64,000 nt of DNA from Varanus komodoensis (taxonomy: Eukaryota > Chordata > Lepidosauria > Squamata > Varanidae), in assembly GCF_004798865.1 (NCBI RefSeq), contig NW_025335505.1:10540681-10604680 (forward strand), given 5' to 3'. The notes beneath the pieces were generated by a model. The model saw nothing but the letters and a program-made list of their open reading frames with translations. It did not search any database and had not been told where the DNA came from. Each line of letters opens with the position of its first letter. The stretch's first letter is position 1. The position numbers and the translations under genes were made by a program. Positions 44,701 through 56,402 of this stretch are shown piece after piece.

Positions 44701-45951
44701 AACTGTTATAGCCATAGAAAATCTGTCTTAAATTTCCATTGTTCCACAGTAAATATGCCATAAAGTTCCATCAATGCCACTCTAGCCCTGGAATTAAATA
44801 TTAATCCTATGAGGGCTCCTCTGCATCATTCAAATAGTGGCTGGAGGTAGATTCAAAAACCTTGACATGCTTCAAAACAGATGCATTATTTTTCTGTTCT
44901 GTTATCTTGCTGACACACCAAACAATATAGGTCTTCCAAGTGGTATAATCTTCCTTTTTGGTGGGTTGGTGCCTTACTAAACAAGGCACTAGTACCTTGT
45001 CTGAGTAGTCAGCATGATTCAGCCGTTCCTGCTCAGCCTCAAGGCAGATGGATTGGGCCAGGGTGCAGCATCAGCTTTGAAGAAATTGCTGCTTCAGCCA
45101 TTCCTAATATATTATACATTATCGTCGTATCCCCCAAAGATCTAGGAATGGGCATTTGCTTTCCTCATGTGACCATCAAGAGAGATGCTGAGGGGAAGAT
45201 CATTACTCTCTACAAGGTTCATGGCCAGTTTGGGATTTGAACTTGGGTCTTCCCAGTTCAAGCCTCACATTGTGCAACATATATGGATAAAAGCTGTAAA
45301 ACTATAAGAGGCAAATTGATACGGTTGTATGAGGTAAGTATCAGAATTTGCTTCAGAATGGGCTCTGGACTTAAATTTTCCCTTTCCACCTCAGCAAAAT
45401 GCATATTATATGTTATAATGGGAACATTAAAAGGAAGGTCTACTTCTAACTTTTACTATGCTGGCTGTTTTTCACATATTCACAGTCTTGTCTTACTGCA
45501 ACATAAGTATCTACAGTCACAGCTATTAGAGATTTTAAGTGATATTCAATTGCATCTTAAAATACTTCATACTGAAGAGTTTTGCTTCCTTTTGTGCAAA
45601 ACAGTCAGTAAGGGGCTTCTCAGCAAGTGGAAATACAGAAACACTGCTTAGAGGAGCTGCCAATTTGTGCCAAATAAAATCATGAACTCGTTTTATTTAT
45701 TTAAAATGACCATTTTGCTCCTATAGCAGTGTAGGAGTGTGCATGGTGAGCTGGCATCATGTTCCAAATGAATCAGAAGTCTGTCCACACTCCGGTAAAA
45801 GACCCAGAGGAAGCTGTGCTGCTTTTGTATTCTGGCATTGTGCTTCGTGCTTCGTGCCAGTCAAACAAGGAAGTGAAGCATCCACTTCTCCAGATAGTTT
45901 TCAATAACAATATTTTCTCCTCTCTTTATATGCACCCTATTTTGAAGTATA
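41755..45951. other. Intergenic stretch, no gene recognised
   Basis: AT-rich and mostly unassigned. A probable minus-strand SINE head lies near 45215-45275, where GGGATTTGAACTTGGGTCTT is the complement of a tRNA B box. Open frames of 143 codons (44332-44763) and 122 codons (45283-45651) have no recognisable domain. Confidence 0.45.
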
Positions 45952-46330
45952 GGAAAATGTTATTTGTATTTGTATGTTGCCCCATAGCCCAGGGCATCTC
46001 TGGGTGGCTCACAAAAAACAGAAACGACAACATTACATAACTGTAATAAAATAAAATAATAGCATATAAAACAAGATAAAATGTACTAATATAAGGTGTG
46101 AACATGAGGATAATATGAACAACAATAAAACCACCAATGAAAAGCAAATAAGACTATAGTTCTAAAAGCATGTACTAAATTAAAAGTCTTTACTTGGCAC
46201 TGAAAACAGAATAACGAGGTTGCCAGTTGCACCTCTTTAGGAAGAGAGTGCCAAAGATGAGGTGAGATAACAGAGAAGGACCTTTTTCTTGTTAGATTTT
46301 CTTGCTAGATTTTACACCTAGGCAGAGGAG
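45952..46330. repeat. Unclassified long interspersed repeat relic (ATTT-headed family)
   Basis: TTTGTATTTGTATGTTGCCC, CCCAGGGCATCTCTGGGTGG, CTCACAAAAAACAG, then an A-rich block (ATAAAATAAAATAATAGCAT), AAAAGTCTTTACTTGGCAC, GGAAGAGAGTGCCAAAGATG and GAGAAGGACC, in the family order. Confidence 0.5.
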
Positions 46331-49300
46331 ATGGAAGTCATTATGTATATGAAAATGGTGGCAAAGTTTCTAATTTACATCGAGTTAATTTAGTTGGGTG
46401 TGATCAAGTGTTAGTTGTTTTTAGGAATTTGAGGATGCAATGTTTTAGGTCAACAAAAAACCTACAATTCCTGGCATGCACTCTAGTTGCTGACCTGGTT
46501 CACCTGACACAGCACCCCCTACCCCCCATGGGCAAGAAACTATGCCAGCATTAGCACAACTTCCCAGCCGCTGTGCCAGTATTAACCTAGGATGCCACTG
46601 AGATGGTCTCTCAGTGCAGCATGGCTTTCTTACGTGACTCCACCAATACAAGACGTGCTTCACTGACATTGCAGCAAGCTGATTCCCTGGCCTACGATTC
46701 TACACACTCTGACACCTGCTAGAAAGGGCAGTACTGTGCCCCCTAGAATATGGGTCTTCTCAGATACCTCCACATTTTATTAAACACATTTTCATTCCAT
46801 ATGTGAAAAATCTTTAAGAAGTGCCCAATCCATTCTGTTGCTGAAATACAGTTCTTGCTAACAGAAGAAAGGAGAGTTGAATTATTTGGTTCCAAAAGAA
46901 CTGCAGTGGAAAGGAAACAGAAATTATTCATGCATTTGCTTTACATGCACAGATGGATGACATGAACTATTTCATTCTGTCCATGGCTCCTTCTTACTGT
47001 TTGAATACTCCACCTTGTAGTACACCCTTGACTTTTTGCTTAGGTTCCAAATTAGCTGTGCCCTATTTTCTATCATTATAGAAAATTGTTGTGTAGTACA
47101 TACATCCGCTACAGATTTATATGTAATATGAATGTGTTGTGACTGAACTGTTCTATATTTGGAGTGAATTTACAACTCTAGTCCAATTCTACAGCTGCTA
47201 GGCAGAGTCTGGAAACTGCAAGGTAATTCAGAGCTCGTGGCCTGAACTCCAGAACTCATTCTGAAGGAAGGGCAGAGACTGTGAACTTGGAGTCCCTCAC
47301 CTGCGCTTGTGACCGGGGCAGAGACAGCTGCACCAGCTGCAGCTCTGAGGTCGCAAGAGCGACCTTGGAGAAAGGCACAGAGAGGGGGAGGAGAGCAGCC
47401 GGACCCCCCCAGGACAGCCAGTGCCTCCGCCAGCAATTCTCGCCTTCTTCTGAGGTGCCACACTCAGAGGGCCAAAACTGGCTGCTTACATGTTTTGTGT
47501 GAAGGTAACCTTTGGCTCCCTGCTTCTCTCAGCAGGCATAAATGCCTGCCATCCTTGACATCCGGAGGATGGTGAGCAGCCTTACCTTGCTGCTCCCCGA
47601 GCAACTGAACTCTTTGGCAGTGGTGCCATTCCAGCGATCAGTGATGAGTCCCGCACTGCGCTATAGTGCCCTGGAAGAGGCTTTGGGATGTCACAAGGTA
47701 GAGCCATGGCTGGTCCCATGCACTCCGTGCCAAAGTCACCAGATCAGCCTCAAGCCCCATCATCAGTGCAGGCTTTGCTGGGCCGGAACTGGCAGCCAAG
47801 GGTGTACCTCAAGGGCAGTGTGGTGGAAGTGTCCGAATTGCTCCCACTTGCCTCTTTCAGACATTGCTGCAGGGGAAAGTGTCTGCTGGCAGTAGCCTGC
47901 CTCTGTCTGGTGCCCCCTTGATGTCTTGGCCCACACCTCTCAGCAGTCTTCCCTGTTAGCTGTGCTGGCTGGTGCTTATGGGAGCTGCAGTCCACAGAAT
48001 ATGGGCAGGGAAATTTGAGCATGAAAGGGCTCATTGCTGCCATCCTTAAGGTTAAGAATATCATTATTACTAGGGAACCAGATTAAGACTGATAAGCTAC
48101 TACTGGTGATTATAACACACCAGCTACTGCCTTCGGAGTTCCCCATCACTCATGAGCCTAGCTGCAGTCTTCAGTCATAGCAGGGAGTGGGAGAATATCC
48201 ATTTTCCCAGCAACAACATATTGTACTGCATTTGGGGGCTGGCCCAGTCTGAAAGGGGCAGTGAAGACCTCGTAGCTTTTCCAAAGACCAGCTCCTGGTG
48301 GAGATGAAAACTGCTAGAACTGGTTTGTTGGGGTGGCTCAGCACAGCTGCCTGAATTTCTGGACTTTCTTTGGGGTGTGTGGACTGTCATGGCAAGTGTT
48401 TGCCCTTCCAGATTTAGCACTGCAGCCCAAGGCACAAGACCGGGGGAGGCTGCTGTTATAGGCCAAAGGGGTACTGATGCTCCCCTGACACTGTACTGTG
48501 TTACAGCTTGACATTTGGGACCAGAGTGCCAAGTGTTCTTCGTCCCTGGGGTTACCAAAGTCCTTACTCCAGCTCAATCCATAACTTGAACCAAGTTCAA
48601 ATTACCAAGTGTAATTTAAAAGATATAAGAACCAAAGAAGGTATTCACATGCATTCATCAAAGAGAAAAATGAAATAATGAGTGTCTGTGAGGGTAAAGG
48701 ATGCCCACAATACAGCCTTGCCCTGAAACAAAGTGTGTAGCTATAGTTGTGTTTCAATTTAATACTCAACTTCTAAAGGAAAAGCTTCTCTTTAAGAACT
48801 CTGGTCAGAGATTAACTACTCAAATGTCAAAGAAGGAAATGTATGAGGGAGCATGAGGCATGGCACTTCCATTTCTGCCAACAAAATGACAACATAAACG
48901 TCCCTCAATATTTCCCAGGTTCTGGAATTCTGTCAATCCATAATGCACACTTTAGCAGAAAAGATATTCACTGCGCATATCTTTGCACCCTTTGCACCCC
49001 CAGCTGCTGAAGCTTCACAGCTTTTGCCTTCTGTTAAGCAATAAGCATCTGCATGCCTCACATTTAAAAAGACATATGTTAAGGCACCTTTCCTTATGAG
49101 CGTTCTTGAAATACACAGGCAAAAGCACAAAAAATACACCATCGCTTCAATGTACAGTATAGATACAGTACAGATAGTACTTCCTAGTATAATGTCATAG
49201 ATACACATAGCTACAAAAAAAAATCACAAAGAAGTAATGCTGATGTAGTAAGAGAGGCATTATCTGTTTGGCAAGAAGCCAAACTATATCCTGCTTATCG

Positions 49301-50005
49301 GTTCTAATCTTAATGCAAAAGCTAGCTAAGAAATATTAGATCAATTGTAATGTTCTCCATCTATAACTGGCTAAAATGCTGTTAAAGTGCTCAGAAGCGA
49401 ATCCCCCCCACCTCACCTCCAACATCCCTTCCACCCACTTCTGTGCTCCAGCACTTCAGCATTGTGCTGCCACTGGTGTGACACTGCTGAGCCACACCGC
49501 TGCACAGGTGTGACATCTGTACCAGGCATTCCCAGGTGATCGGGTCTGCATTTATTTGGTCTCCTATGCAAGTGAAAGACTTTGGTAGGGTCCAAATCTC
49601 TGTCAAACTCCCACTACAGACCAGATCTTTATGGAAGTATTGGGCCAGTCAGGTTTCCCCGGGGGGCAGGAAGAGTGTGGGGTCCCGCTCCCATTATTTG
49701 CCCCCTTCCAGCTGATTCCTCCCATTCCCACTCCCACATGAGAGCTTTTCTCTCGTACAGGAGCAGAAGGGGAGATGCTGCATGGGTTCGGGGCACCCCT
49801 CCCCACCTGATTCTGCCCCTTCCCACCTGCACATGAAAGGATTCCTCTCAGACACGAGTCGGCTGCTGACCTAAGCAAGATCTCTGGGGCACTGCGGTTG
49901 GGAAGGGGCCTGAATTCCTCTGTTAGCAGCGCCAGGCTGGGGCAGCTGCCAGCCATGCCATCCGGCTGCTTGGCAAGCATGGCAGTTGCTGCTCTTGTCA
50001 AGTGG
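46331..50005. other. Intergenic stretch including a GC-richer block
   Basis: A block at about 47170-48560 is GC-richer than its surroundings, with scattered CpG and several short open frames on both strands that match nothing I know. A GTAACC donor-like site follows one of them at 47503. A diverged tandem duplication of about 96 bases is seen at about 49711-49860. No gene is called. Confidence 0.4.
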
Positions 50006-50248
50006 TTTATTTTATTTATTTTTATTTTTCGATTTATATCCTGCCTTTTTCCTGCAAAGGGCTCAAGGCAGCTTACATCTCCTCCTCCATCTTATCCTCA
50101 CAACAACAACCCTGTGAGGCAGGTTGGGCTAAGAGTCTGTGACTGGCCCAAAGTCACCCAGTTGGCTCCATGACTGAGCAGGGACTAGAACCCAGATCCT
50201 CTGAGTCCCAGTCCCACGCTCTGAACCACTACACCACACTGGCTCTCA
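50006..50248 (-). repeat. Sauria-type SINE, nearly full length, minus strand
   Basis: The + strand shows the complement in order: TTTATTTATTTTTATTTTTC tail, GATTTATATCCTGCCTTTTT, GGCTCAAGGCAGCTTACATC, CAACAACCCTGTGAGGCAGG, GACTGGCCCAAAGTCACCCA, GACTAGAACCCAGATC (B box) and GAACCACTACACCACACTGG (A box). Confidence 0.88.
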
Positions 50249-50894
50249 CACTGGTTCTCTTGCTCTTGTGCTGGGGTTGCTTCCATGGTGGGTTTTCCTG
50301 TTCAAGCCTGGATTATGCAACAGGCACCTGTGGTCGTGAGAAACCCTAGGACAGACCGCTGTGTCCTGTCATGGTTGGCCACCACGATAAGCCAGAATGG
50401 CTTGTCCCCACCGCTGGGTTTGGAAGACAAGACAAGCAACCATGGTTCCTATTACGGGTCACTTGCTGTATCGTGCAGGCCCAGTCAATTTGCCTCAGTT
50501 GGCTTGTTGATGGCAATCGGGCAGCAAACGCCGATACAGAAAGTGAGAAAACTAACGAAAATTGTAGGCTTGCTTTCTTCAAAACTTACGGAGTAGGCAT
50601 TGGCGAGTAGCATGGACTAGTAGTCCTGAAAGTCATGTTTTTCTGCCCTCTGATCAAATTACTATTCTGATTATTTACATTACATTCATTCCTAGAGGCC
50701 TTGGTTAAGCACCATTAAACAAATTTTCAATTGTATTAAGCCATATATGAATATGTAATAATATAGCCTCTGACCCTTAGAAGATATCCAGCCAATGCTT
50801 TTAATCAAGGGAAGAATTGCTGGATCACTGCCATATAAAGACTTTTAAATTAGCTTTGCCTGAGAACCCTGGTAGATGGTTATTATCTAATATA

Positions 50895-50990
50895 TTTTCC
50901 TTTCCTTTCCTTTCCTTTCCTTTCCTTTCCTTTCCTGCCGTTTGCTTTCCTTTCCTGCCCTTTGCTTTCCTTTCCTTTCCTTTCCTTCCC
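50895..50990. repeat. (TTTCC)n minisatellite-like run
   Basis: About 18 TTTCC units with TGCCGTTTGC-type interruptions. Confidence 0.92.
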
Positions 50991-51490
50991 TGTGATCATC
51001 ACTGTATTGATGATAGATGCAAAGTGAGATCTGGAGCATCTGGGTCACTAACAGGATCTGTGTCCAGAAGCCACAACTCCAAACATAACCAAGAGGCATA
51101 GTTTTCCTTGATAAAACAAAAGCATTTCATGTAGAAATTAATGTTATCTCAGATTTCTTATCTCTGCCTTATCCCAGATTTCTATTCTCTAAAAATAATG
51201 GTGTCTAACCAACTTCTTACAAGATTGTCTCTCTGAGTGTGGTTGCTTTTAAAAATCAGCAAACAATTTAAGTCAAGGCAGAAGTGGGCCTGGATCAAAC
51301 TACTTGGAGTAAGAAATGAGTTCTTTTGAATGTTGTAATTTTAACTAATTAGTAACTAGATTTATATACATGCATACAGTAATTCACTTTTTTTTCTTCT
51401 CTTAGTCTAGAATTTGCCTTCTTTGTCCCTGTTTGCCTCTATTACTTATTAAGACTTCTCTGTTCATAATTGTACAGAGTACAACAATTG

Positions 51491-51583
51491 TCCCTTCCTT
51501 CCTTCCTTCCTTCCTTCCTTCCTTCCTTCCTTCCTTCCTTTCTCTTTTCTTTCCTTCTCTCCTTCCATCCATCCATCCATCTA
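51491..51583. repeat. (TTCC)n then (ATCC)n microsatellite
   Basis: About 12 TTCC units, an irregular T/C stretch, then four ATCC units. Confidence 0.92.
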
Positions 51584-51647
51584 TTAAATGTGTCTGTCAC
51601 CCACTAATCCAGATGGATACTCTAGGTAGCTGTTTCGGACCCAGTGA

Positions 51648-51838
51648 GCTGTATTGCTTTCCCTTCCATCACCTGGGTTCATCTAGTCCAGTACTGTTGA
51701 CATGGACTGGCAGCAGCTTCTCAGGGTTTCAAGCAGGATTTTTTCCAGCCCTGACTGGACATGCTGAGGATCAAACCCAGGACCATCTGCTTTGAAACTA
51801 TGTTCTGTGCTGTTGAGCCACAGTCCTCCCCGTTTTCC
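51648..51838 (-). repeat. tRNA-derived SINE, full length, minus strand
   Basis: On the minus strand it reads GAGGACTGTGGCTCAACAGC (A-box-like), AAGCAGATGGTCCTGGGTTT, GATCC (B box), then GGGCTGGAAAAAATCCTGC, TTGAAACCCTGAGAAGCTGC and TGGACTAGATGAACC. This copy shows that the family head is tRNA-like. Confidence 0.8.
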
Positions 51839-52905
51839 GCTGTGTCCAGTCCAGCATCTGTTGTTCTCGGCCTATCCAAAAACACTTCAAAGATACATTA
51901 CTTGATCCTCGAACAAACTGCTGGAAAAACATACAAAATAAAACGTATCATTTCACTGGTGAGATGCCAACCTTGTGAGATGCTTCTTTTGAGAGCCATG
52001 GTTTGGTGAATTTGGCTAATAGCTATACTAGCACATGGACTGTGAACCAGCATACAATCGGGGCAGGACAAAAAGTAATGGTCGGCCTTTCAGTGAATGT
52101 AAATCATAAGTCTTTCTCTGAACTGTGAGCAGAAAACAAGAACAGAACTAATTCGGGGCCAGGGGTGGGGGTGGGGAGAAGCCTCCCAAATGGTATTGTC
52201 ATAACTGAGACTGTCACTAAGCAACCTTCTCCCAGAAGTTCCACACAGAGACATGTAGGAAAGGTCATTCTGGAGCTCTGAGTAAATGAGTCCACATACA
52301 AAGTAACACTGGCCTTGGTTTCATAAAAAGCTTTAGTACCTAGAGGCTATGCAAAGTAGCACATGCATAGAAAGCACATGCACAGAGTAACACATGCAGA
52401 ACTCGTCTGCACTACCAAGCAGGGTTGCCATGACATCAGCTTCAGTAGCAATCCTTTCATGAGCCTTTTTTCAAGGGCTGGAAACGCTTACTCAGCCATG
52501 AAGCCCATAGATAGTCCTGGGAAAGTCACTGCCGCTTAGCCTAACCTTCATTGCTCTGTGGTCGTGAGAAGAAATTACAAAATGAAACACTTATCTTAAC
52601 CTCTTGGGATCATGCAGGAGAGGAAGAAAACTGCCTGCTAAGCATGGTGCATTAAAAAGGAATGCCCTTCCTTAAAAAAGGAACCCAACTCAAGATCTCT
52701 CAGGGAGAACAGGAGAGTAGGAGTCTCCCTATCTCAGGATTGTTGTGAGAATAAAATGAGGAAGAAGCAGGGGGACTTTATGCCACATGGAGCATCTTGG
52801 AGGAAAGGTCAGATAGACATGCAACAAGCAGACATGCTCACCGAAACACTAAAGCTGTCTCAGGATGTTTTGATCCCTAAAAAATAAAGTACAAATAGCA
52901 CCTAT
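51839..52905. other. Intergenic stretch with a SINE fragment
   Basis: A Sauria SINE 3' piece lies at 52718-52810. Nothing else was recognised. Confidence 0.5.
52718..52810 (+). repeat. Sauria-type SINE, 3' fragment
   Basis: CCTATCTCAGGATTGTTGTG, AGAATAAAATGAGGAAGAAG, ACTTTATGCCACATGGAGCA, TCTTGGAGGAAAGG. The tRNA head is missing. Confidence 0.6.
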
Positions 52906-53193
52906 GGTGGTGGTTGTTGTTAGTTGCAAAGTCGTGCCCGACCCATCGCGACCCCATGGACAACACTCCTCCAGGCCTTCCTGTCCTCCACCATCCCCCA
53001 GAGTCCACTCAAGCTCACGCCAACCGCTTCAGTGACTCCATCCAGCCACCTCATTCTCTGGCGTCCCCTTCTTCTTTTGCCATCTATTGTTCCCAGCATT
53101 CAGCTCTTCTCCAGGGAGTCCTTCCTTCTCATTAGGTGGCCAAAGTATTTGAGTTTCATCTTCAGCATCTGGCCTTCTAAGGAGCAGTCAGGG
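52906..53193 (-). repeat. BovB (RTE-clade) LINE, 3' end with ORF C-terminus
   Basis: The minus strand translates to the BovB reverse-transcriptase C-terminal tail: DCSLEGQMLKMKLKYFGHLM, RRKDSLEKS, then after a small disruption DGKRRRGRQRMRWLDGVTEA, LWGMVEDRKAWRSVVHGVA and a stop near 52922. The KRRRGR-RMRWLD and EDR-AWR--VHG signatures are diagnostic. The copy is 5'-truncated to about 290 bases and carries one frame break near 53110. BovB is known to have moved horizontally between squamates and ruminants. Confidence 0.9.
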
Positions 53194-53224
53194 TTGGAGT
53201 ATGGTAATAAAATGCAGGATTGAC

Positions 53225-53480
53225 AACTTCTGCTTGTTCCAGGTTCCAGAAGGTGATTCTGGAGGATTACTGCTCTCTCCTATGGGGTTCCACACTGATA
53301 CGGCTTTTGCCTCGTGCTGCTTAACATCTGCATGAGTCCTCTGGGAGAGATGTTGGGTTTGGTGTGATCAATATGCAGATAAACTTACATGGTTTCCCTT
53401 TTTCCCCTGACCCCAAGAAGAGTTTGAGGTTCTGAACAGTCAGGCAGTTTTGAAGGATGCTTTATGCCCAGGGTGGCTAG
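53225..53480 (+). repeat. Non-LTR LINE reverse-transcriptase relic
   Basis: The + strand encodes a decayed RT core: YGVPH, then LLNICMSPLGEM and DQYADK, corresponding to the YGVPQGS, LFNIYMKPLGE and YADDTQ motifs of L2/CR1-like reverse transcriptases. An in-frame stop and other substitutions show it is dead. It is about 30 bases from the BovB end and in the opposite orientation. Confidence 0.6.
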
Positions 53481-54499
53481 AGACTTTAAGCCCTTAGCTG
53501 AAAGTTGCCGAGGGGGAACCCTAATGATCAGACACAGTGGGGGTCATGAGACACCAACTTCCCATCTTGTTCCTCAACTCTTCATTCCTCAGCTGTGACC
53601 TGCTCCCAGGCCTGATGCTCCTGCCAAAGCCAGGAGAGCAGGAAAGACCCAGTGTGTGTGTGTTGGGGAGGGGTGCTTTCCCAACAGTGCTGAGACAGGT
53701 GGCATTCAAGAGTGGCCCCTCTTGTTAGTAGCATTTGGATGGACCTCTGTATCCCAGAAGATCCACTTGATGCTCTCTCTTCCTGCTTTCCATGCAAAGG
53801 TCTCTAAATACTTTCCCAACAAGCTTTGCCAGCGATGGAGCTTTTGTTTACAAGGGTTTGTTGTCACTAGATGTTTCTTTGATGTTGGCTTATGATTTAA
53901 AATATCTTCTTATGTTATAGTGATACATTGTATTGTGGTTGCAAGCTGTGATGGAGGTCCATTCCTTGGATACAAAGGCAGAACACACATTCTGATAGCA
54001 CTAAATATAAAACATGTTGCCCTTTAACAGCTCTTCCCAATCTGCTGCTTAATGCTAGGGTCAGCCATGTGAAACTACACAATCTCTCTATTACAAAATC
54101 AGATATAAGCATGAATTAAAAATATTCTAATAGGAAAGGTGCTTTACTTCATTGTTTTGTTTTGGTTTTGGTTTAAAATCCATGGAAGTCACAGAGCTTA
54201 TTATCTGCAAACAGCCAAGACACCAGATGGCTTCCATGTGTATAAATTCAGAGGGGGACCCCAAAGAAGGCAATGTTCTGTACTTTGAATGACAGTTGCA
54301 TTTAGTAAGGTGTTATCCATTGATACTTGGAGACTCCTTGGAGGGGGAGATAATCAGTGTCCTCCGCATTGTAGTAACAGTGATAGGCACCATCTTTTAT
54401 GACTACACCTTGACTTTGTAATAATTGATGGTGCTATCTCTGAACTTCATAGGTGCTATTGTGACTTTAAATCTTTGCTTTCAAGATTTATTTAGCATG

Positions 54500-54578
54500 T
54501 GATCCTATGATTGCTTACCTGGGAGTAAACACCATTGAACTCAGTGGGGCTTACTTTTAAATAGATAGGAATAGTATT
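54500..54578. repeat. Short dispersed repeat (CCTATG ... ATAGGA)
   Basis: TGATCCTATGATTGCTTACC, TGGGAGTAAACACCATTGAA, CTCAGTGGGGCTTACTTTTA, AATAGATAGGAATAG. Same unit as 30011-30098. Confidence 0.55.
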
Positions 54579-55531
54579 CTACTATTAGTGCATTACAGGT
54601 TATTATCTAAGAAGATTATCAGAATTTGCCGTTGAAATATTACTTAAAAGTAGGATTGGGGTGGTAAGTTTCACACTACTCTTGGGAGATAAGAAATGAT
54701 TCCTTCTCAGAAATGAAACCAGGAGTGCCAGCAATGTCTTTCCAGCACACAGATACACAAAATTCAATATGAAATTTCTTCCACAAAACATCTCAAATTT
54801 TTCACCGATTGGCCTAGTTCTACTCAAAAGGCCTTTGTTTTTGCTTGAACTGTCTTCCACACTGCTGAATGTGTGATACACTAGAACCCACAACAGGGAT
54901 ATATAATATGGGATGATAAAGACAGACAACTATTCAGATTTTATAATGTTTATCATAATTCTGGGGAAATAATTTTAAACTATTAAATATTTTTAATCCT
55001 TAGATTACTGTTCCATTTGAAACATTTGTTTGCCTTTTGTATCATTAATCGGCAGTTTGTATCATTGTTTGACAGTTTATGGAACATTGTATACAGGGGA
55101 TTCCATGGACATATACAGGCATCCCCAAGTGAATGTGGGATGTTTCCTGAACTGAGTTCATATTGAGGATGAGGAGCAGGCAATGGAGCAACAGGAAATA
55201 CAGGAGAACTCCAAAAGTCACAAGCATCAGAGAAAGCAACACCTAGATTTTATTCATTGTGAAATTCCAACTGGATAGGCCCAAATTTAAGCACCCAGAT
55301 TCTCCAGGTTTACACCAGATCAAGTATTATCCTATATTTAACTCATTTAAATATTTAACTTATTTAAGTCTAAGTGCAAGCCTGCCAGTCTGGGGATCTT
55401 ATTTAATATTGTTTCTGGCGGACCCTCTCAGCGCATTGCCTGTTCTTTGCATGTCTTCTGCTCAAAAAACCTGTTCTTGTGGCAGGCATCCTGCGCTACA
55501 GCAGCGAAAAGCAGAAACAACAGGACCGATT

Positions 55532-55537
55532 TGTTGC

Positions 55538-55568
<31 letters not shown>
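55532..55568. repeat. (CTG)n trinucleotide repeat
   Basis: About 12 CTG-type units, with GTG interruptions, at the upstream border of the MTCL1 CpG island. Confidence 0.85.
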
Positions 55569-56231
55569 AAGGACTTGTTTTCGTCGAGCCGGGAGCACTG
55601 CCAAAGTGCTTCTCTCGCAACGATACACCCCGATGGGCCCCGAGGCACCTTTCCGCCTGCCCCCGCCCCGATCCAAGGGGCACGACGGGCTGCCGCGGGC
55701 GCAGGAGCCCCAGCAGAAGCCCGGCCGGCCGCTCGAGGAAAGTGGCTTGCGCCGGGCGCCGCTTGGCTGCGTTACAGCAGGGGAGGATCATGCGCACAGA
55801 GGGGGCCGCGTCAGTACGGGAGACGGCAGCGCTGGCAGTTTGCTCTATTTCAGGAGCGAGGGCGAGGAGGAAGGAGCCTGCGAGGGCTGGAAGGGGCAGG
55901 AGGGGCGAGGGCGAGCGACGCGGAGGAGAGGATGGCTCGCGAGTGATGAATGAACGATGGTCCGCGAGCCGGCGAGGCGCGGAAGGAATCCGGAAAGCGG
56001 CTGCCTGCGTCGGCGGCGAGCGAAAGGAGCGGCTCCTGCGGGCTGCAACCTTCTCCGGAGCCGCAGCGGGCGGGTTGGGAGGGTAACGGGAGGCGGCCGA
56101 CGGTTTGTTTTCGTGCGTGGCTGCGGGCGTTGTGGGTGTGGGTGTTTTTCTCGGCGAGCGGGGACGGAAGGGGCAGATCGTGCTGTTGAATCGGAGCGGC
56201 GCCGGGGGAAAAGTGCGAGGCAGCAGGAGTG

Positions 56232-56402
56232 ATGAGCGAGCCAACGGGGAAGCTGGAGGAAGCCGTTGCCGCCGCCGGGCTCCGTCCAGAGGATCGTCGC
56301 CCCCGCCGAGGCTCTTCCTGCGCTCGGGATCGCCGCGCGGCGCCGCAAGTGCTGGCCGCTCCTCGGCTCCTCGCTCGCCAGCCGGGACTATGGAGACTCT
56401 GA
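56232..56402 (+). other. Overlapping upstream ORF at MTCL1 start
   Basis: ATG at 56232 (G at -3) opens a 56-codon frame beginning MSEPTGKLEEAVAAAGL that ends at TGA 56400-56402, overlapping the MTCL1 ATG by 13 bases in another frame. It is in the mRNA only if transcription starts upstream of 56232. Confidence 0.4.

Larger units (their letters stand above)
50249..51647. other. Intergenic stretch with two pyrimidine microsatellites
   Basis: A foldback-like segment with CAGAATGGCTTGTCCCCACC and CAACCATGGTTCC lies at about 50340-50480 and is unassigned. Pyrimidine microsatellites follow. No gene recognised. Confidence 0.5.
53481..55590. other. MTCL1 upstream intergenic region
   Basis: No gene recognised. 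A short dispersed repeat copy lies at 54500-54578, and a CTG run marks the edge of the MTCL1 CpG island. Confidence 0.5.

Noticed and set aside
44332-44763. 143-codon + strand frame
   Set aside because: No domain or homologue recognised, isolated, in DNA with diffuse old-repeat character.
31846-55500. Possible retroviral or LTR element in the intergenic region
   Set aside because: No paired LTRs, primer-binding site, or gag/pol/env-like translation was recognised; the reverse-transcriptase traces present are of LINE type.
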